NCBI GenBank assembly: GCA_036877525.1
Contig: JAZGTH010000005.1
Span: 7,210,001 to 7,274,000 of the forward strand
Length of the DNA stretch: 64,000 bases
Reading direction: 5' to 3'
DNA from: Chromobotia macracanthus
Lineage: Eukaryota; Chordata; Actinopteri; Cypriniformes; Botiidae
In this document: in pieces, positions 59,549-64,000 of the stretch
Numbering within the stretch: position 1 is the first letter of the stretch
How the letters are laid out: each line of letters starts with the position of its first letter
The notes under the pieces: model-generated
The model's input: the letters and a program-made list of their open reading frames with translations, nothing else
Databases searched by the model: none
Told to the model about the DNA's origin: nothing
Translations under genes and position numbers: made by a program

Positions 59549-61856
59549 TTTATTCATTTATTTATATATTTTTTTCCATCAACACTTCTCTATCATAAAA
59601 GAACATGAGGGTATGGTGAATTAGTATTTGCATATGTTATAATTCTCATTATCAAAACAGATGGAAAGAGATGGAGTCACAGAAATAATGAAAATGGACA
59701 GATAACAAATGTTATATTAAAGGCATCACATCCATAGAGTCATACAGATTAGTTCCAAATTCCCTTTAGAACATTCCCAAGTTCAAAGACAGTTGTACAA
59801 TCTATCAACACAGAAATATTTTACCCTGTAAGTTTGAATTAACATTGTGCCTAAGGAAAAAAGACAATCTGCAGAAGAACCTACAGTATGCATCAGCTAC
59901 ATACAATGCTATATTAAGACTGTGGATGACCCATTTAACAACTCTTGATAAAATACTGCATTGTTGTATTGGCTGCGTTAACAAAGCCAGGCTTCATCCA
60001 CTTCTCAGCTCAAAAACTCTTATGGAACAGCAGAGAGGGTTACCATGATGAGCCCATGGGCTTGATAATGTTCTCACAACTGATAACATTGAGGGGATCT
60101 CCAGGGCTTTTCAAACACCCCTGCCTGTGCCCCAAACATTTATTGAAACCAAACAAAGTCAAAAAGACAACAAAATACTTCCCCCTCCCAACAAATTCTT
60201 TTGTTTTGTGCCTGTTGTGATAAAGTCCTCAGTGTTGTGCTCACTACTCGTGTAAACAAGGATGTATTTGCTGTCGGGTTGTACAAATATTATCAAATAA
60301 GTTCACATCAAACACAGTGAAAAGCTCACAAATAACCAATGATGAGATGGTTTTACGACATCCAGTCACAGATGTTCAGGGCTCTAATATCTATAATGAT
60401 GAAAGATCTATCTCTCTAAACACCATTAACTTCATGTTAATGGCAATATCCAGTTTAACGGAAAAGCATCACACTTGTGAACGTGCAGTCACATAATTAA
60501 AACAAACTGCTGTGCCATCCATATAATAATGGGACAACATCCAAGTTACAGGCTTTTGGTCCTTAGGGAAGAAGTGGTCTACTTAAGGTTGAGATTGTTA
60601 CGCCTATTTTAGATGCCACCCAGTGGACCTCTTCTGTGGCGACAGCCAAGCATCTCGTAGATACCAGGCTGAGTGCTTTCAATTACTGTTAAATCAAAGC
60701 TCTCATTATTAGTTACAAATTATATCAATTGTGTTCAACAAGGGAAATTAGACAAAGCTGGAGAATCCAACTATTTGTGCCACTACAGCGGCCATGAGGC
60801 ATCTGTTGCTTAGGGGAATGTAACAGGACAGTGAAATAAATTCACATTAAGGGAAGGACTGAAACAGAAGCATGAGATGAGTCCTGGGAAATGACAGTTC
60901 TCCTAAAGCCTGCATTCCAAATGAAGGTGCTCTGATGTCACCATGGACTCTGTAAGTGCTCTTGAATATAAAGCTATCGATCCTCATTGCCCTCAATGGA
61001 GCTCACTGTTCCATCTTCACATGGGTCTGAGACATGGGAGACTATATCTGATGCATTCCTGCAGTTATCTGTCTAACCAACAGAGTGAGCAAGGCCATTT
61101 GTCAAATAACTGTTTATGTATGACAGTGCTATTTGTCTTTAAAAAATAAATCACATTTTGGTCGATAATTCAAGCAAGCTACTCTGTGCTAAGACTTCGA
61201 CGAATATTTGTGCAGAAAAATAGACAATGTTTGCTCTAGCTAGGGTTAGGACTGCGTATACAACATCTCTATTTTGGATTATTTGAGATTTTTGTTATCT
61301 CTCGGAAACTATTTTGCAATGTTGTGCATTGATGTAAACGATGGCATTCAAAATGATGAAACACTGTGTGCATGATACACAGCAACATGACTAAGAACAG
61401 CCTACATCTAATAAGGACTAATTCTGCCATTAATTTATTGCTTCATTGTCAGTGTAAATCTTTTAGTTATAACTATTTTCATTAATACTAATTAAAGATT
61501 GACAGGCATAAACAGCTGTCAATGGAAAACAGCATAACACTAAGTTCACATCCTCTTCATTGACATTTCAAGTGACAGGATCACAAATGAAAAGCGCATG
61601 TGACACTCGTGACACTGAAGTCAAAGAATTCAAGCCCAAAGGTACAAACAGAATCTTAGAATCACAAGCTGACAGGTTCTCTAAAAATAAGCTCAGCCTT
61701 CTATCTTTCATAACACCTAGCATGACAGGAATTGTATCTGTCTCTATATGTACAGTAACTGTGTTGATTGGACTGTGTGTGTATGTCTGTGTAAGTTTAG
61801 CCTCGCAGGGATTGGCAGTGGTGATGTGTCATGTTCCCTGCTGCTGGCCCTGATAT
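59549..61856 (-). other. pcx: Probable pcx 3'UTR
   Basis: Sequence following the pcx stop on - has no coding signal. AATAAA on - (TTTATT at 59549-59554) is a candidate polyadenylation signal, giving a UTR of about 2.3 kb. Nearer alternative ends were not excluded. Confidence 0.4.
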
Positions 61857-62108
61857 CTATTCAGTGATCTCCAGAATAAGATCATCTCCTTCCAGGGTGC
61901 TGTCGGCGGTCACATACACCTTGGCCACAGTGCCAGACAATGGAGAGTTGACCACTGTTTCCATCTTCATGGCGCTGAGAACGCAGAGCGGCTGTCCTTT
62001 CTCCACCTGCTGGCCCTGCTTCACCTTTACCTCCACCACCTTTCCAGGCATAGGAGCTCCTATCTGCCCACGGACATCCTTCAGGGCTTTGGGATGGAAA
62101 TGCATCTC
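61857..62108 (-). CDS. pcx: pcx last exon: biotin carrier domain
   Basis: The acceptor GGATCTCCAG precedes 62108. It encodes EMHFHPKALKDVRGQIGAPM, then PGKVVEVKVKQGQQVEKGQP, the AMKME biotinylation site and a TGA stop ending at 61857. 83 residues. Confidence 0.95.
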   Translation of the reverse strand, partial: EMHFHPKALKDVRGQIGAPMPGKVVEVKVKQGQQVEKGQPLCVLSAMKMETVVNSPLSGTVAKVYVTADSTLEGDDLILEITE

Positions 62109-63744
62109 CTGGAGATCCAAGATAATGAATTCAGGTTAGCAAAACCAAAAGTCAGAGCATCAGATTCCTCATGTTTTGTAAGGTGACTGGCAATGGAAAT
62201 GTTTTGTTAGATTTTAAGTTTTTAGTTTGTTGTGTAAGCTGTTATTCAAGGCTACATATCTCACTGCTGTTGGGTTCTCATTAAATCACAGTGATGCCAG
62301 TTTAAAATGTTTATGTTAACGGTGGGATTGACAATCCAATTAAATTTAATTATATGACACCATAGTCAATTAAATTAATCACAAATGAACTGTGTATAAA
62401 TTATAAACAATTAATTAACATATTTATCTATTATGCTAAGAAAACCCCCAAGTTAAGATAATTCAAAGTCATAATATACATCACAGAAAGTGTCTGTAGA
62501 AGTCATTTTATTTCCATATCACTGAACATAAGCCTACCACTGGCCTGCAGTCCACAGAAATTCATTTTGTAATCAAGCTGTCAGGTATCTCCAGGTAGTG
62601 CAGGTACTTTGGGGGCCGTTCAACACATGTTGTGTTTTTATATTCAAAGACAGCTAGACACAGTGCAGTGGAACGAAACAGAATGCAGGAGTCTTGAGAC
62701 GCACCGTTATAAAGGTTTTGTAAACTTGACATGGCATCCTAACAGAAAGCATTTTAGCGTTATGTTTACATATACCAACAATAAAAAAATAATGTGCGCT
62801 GTCAACGGTTCTTTATTTACTGACCGTTTTTGTTAAGCATGTTCTTATAAACATGTTGGCTGATGCTGTTCTGACTGCGGGCTTGCAATGACTAAATGAG
62901 TAAATTTTTTATTGCTTTTTTAAATAATTAACTATAATAAATTAATTAAATTGACAGCACTAATTAACAGCAATCAAACTAAAGCCAAGCCTAATTATAG
63001 GAACAAATAGTGTCCTAACTGTACCGAGGGATGAGGAGATATGGTTCGTAAAACAGGGACTGTCAGGGATGTCTGATCACACAAGTAGGGGCACATGCAC
63101 GTTCTGCTTTATAAGATACAGGTTCACAAATTGTAATAACAAAGATAAACTAATATCTTGGAAAATTAATAAACCTTCATGGCCACAGTGTCCTTGACGA
63201 GTACAGATCTCAGCTGACCATTGAGCTCGAAGAACACCTCCCTCTGACCGGCTTTGTTAAGATCTCCCAGAGCCAGAGCCTTGATGTGGAGGATCTTTCC
63301 TCGCTCCAGTTCCACCTGAGAATTCAGTGAAATAATATAGGGGAAAAACGGAATTGATGGTTACAATGTTGGAATGACATTTACAATCACGGATGACAGG
63401 AAGATGTATGGCACAGCAACAGCAAATAAAAATTTGATGCTGCTTCTGCTTAATAAATAAAATCATTTTATTTATTCAAAAAGCCCCACTCCCACCTCAA
63501 ACTCTTCAGCAATCTTGGGTCCGTCCAGGAAAAGTCTGGTGTTGAGACAGTCCACAGGACCAAAGGTTCTAGTGAACTCTTTGAACTCCTGGAACACTTT
63601 GGGGTACATGGCTGCTGACATCACATCCTCTGGGGTGATTTCATCCCCGTGAGCTTCTCGTAGCTGCTTCTCCAAGGCCTGGAAATCCATAGGGGGGAGA
63701 GAGGCACCAGGACGCCCCTCAACACGGGGCAGATTCTTCAAAAC
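61857..63744 (-). CDS. pcx: Pyruvate carboxylase, C-terminal three exons (partial)
   Basis: This mitochondrial biotin enzyme converts pyruvate plus bicarbonate to oxaloacetate, feeding the TCA cycle and gluconeogenesis. Exons on - are 63744-63496, 63315-63175 and 62108-61857, all phase 0: 213 residues, about the last fifth of the roughly 1178-residue protein. Seen: LPRVEGRPGASLPP, TPEDVMSAAMYPKVF, FGPVDCLNTRLFL and GPKIAEEFE from the end of the carboxyltransferase/allosteric region. Next come VELERGKILHIKALALG and VFFELNGQLRSVLVKD, then the biotin carrier domain with AMKME, its biotinyl Lys encoded at 61967-61965. It ends GDDLILEITE. Upstream exons lie beyond 64000. Fish can have two copies, so the a/b identity is open. 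Confidence 0.95.
63175..63315 (-). CDS. pcx: pcx penultimate exon
   Basis: The acceptor AATTCTCAG precedes 63315 and the donor is AAG|GTTTAT at 63174. It encodes 47 residues from VELERGKILHIKALALGDL to VKDTVAMK, the linker into the biotin domain. Confidence 0.93.
63496..63744 (-). CDS. pcx: pcx third-from-last exon
   Basis: The acceptor TGTGGCTTAG precedes 63744 and the donor is GAG|GTGGGA. 83 residues begin VLKNLPRVEGRPGASLPP and end GPKIAEEFE, in register with the next exon. Confidence 0.94.
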
Positions 63745-64000
63745 CTAAGCCACAACTAATGTTATGAGAACCCCAGAAAATACAGCAAAATATCTAAAAA
63801 TACATTAAACATATATCTCCGGAAATATCAGTAATACATTCTAGTTTCAAGTTCCACTGCTCATAAGTGGATGATGTAGAGAACCTGCAATCCCCACGAG
63901 CCCTAAACTGAATCTGAGAATATTTATAACTGATCATTACCAAAAGTAAGATTAATCTCTCCCTTTTGCTTCATTTGGATGAATTATAGAAGCTAAAAAA

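Overview
This window is teleost fish nuclear DNA, most likely from a cyprinid or close relative. Split genes with GT-AG introns, long AT-rich introns, long CT and AT microsatellites, a tRNA-Ala-derived SINE with a fish-type tail, and several MITE-like elements all point that way. There is no bacterial, plasmid, phage or viral content, and I found no CRISPR array or unknown multi-gene system.

Four protein-coding genes can be rebuilt exon by exon with consistent phases. (1) A plasma-membrane Na+/Ca2+ exchanger, best read as the non-mammalian NCX4 (slc8a4), runs on + from 10674 to 35860. Seven coding exons give 936 residues, interrupted by a 17.8-kb intron. (2) ppp1r14b, a small protein phosphatase 1 inhibitor, is on + (46243-49652, four exons, 130 residues). 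(3) fkbp2, an ER-lumenal prolyl isomerase, is on - (51867-50847, five coding exons, 138 residues) and points tail to tail at ppp1r14b. (4) The last three coding exons of pyruvate carboxylase (pcx) are on - (63744-61857). The rest of that gene lies beyond the right edge.

Layout: 1-10615 is AT-rich sequence that is upstream flank and/or intron 1 of the exchanger. 10616-35860 is the exchanger body, with old transposon fragments, a CpG-dense patch (about 23296-23755) and a 29-bp perfect purine/pyrimidine alternation in its big intron. 35861-46100 is 3'UTR and intergenic DNA, with a 44-bp tandem repeat and a nested MITE. 46100-52575 is the compact ppp1r14b/fkbp2 convergent pair with recognisable promoter motifs. 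52576-59548 is intergenic and carries a hairpin / AT-repeat / SINE / AT-repeat composite. 59549-63744 is the pcx 3'UTR and 3' exons.

The genes do not form a pathway. Their interest is synteny: from memory, the tail-to-tail FKBP2/PPP1R14B pair also exists in human 11q13, with PC on the same arm. An exchanger next to that pair fits a gene lost in mammals. The points most worth checking are the extra intron inside the exchanger's first Ca2+-binding domain, its lone exon-A-like splice cassette, a strong CTCF-like motif across the last fkbp2 acceptor, and the intronic CpG patch.
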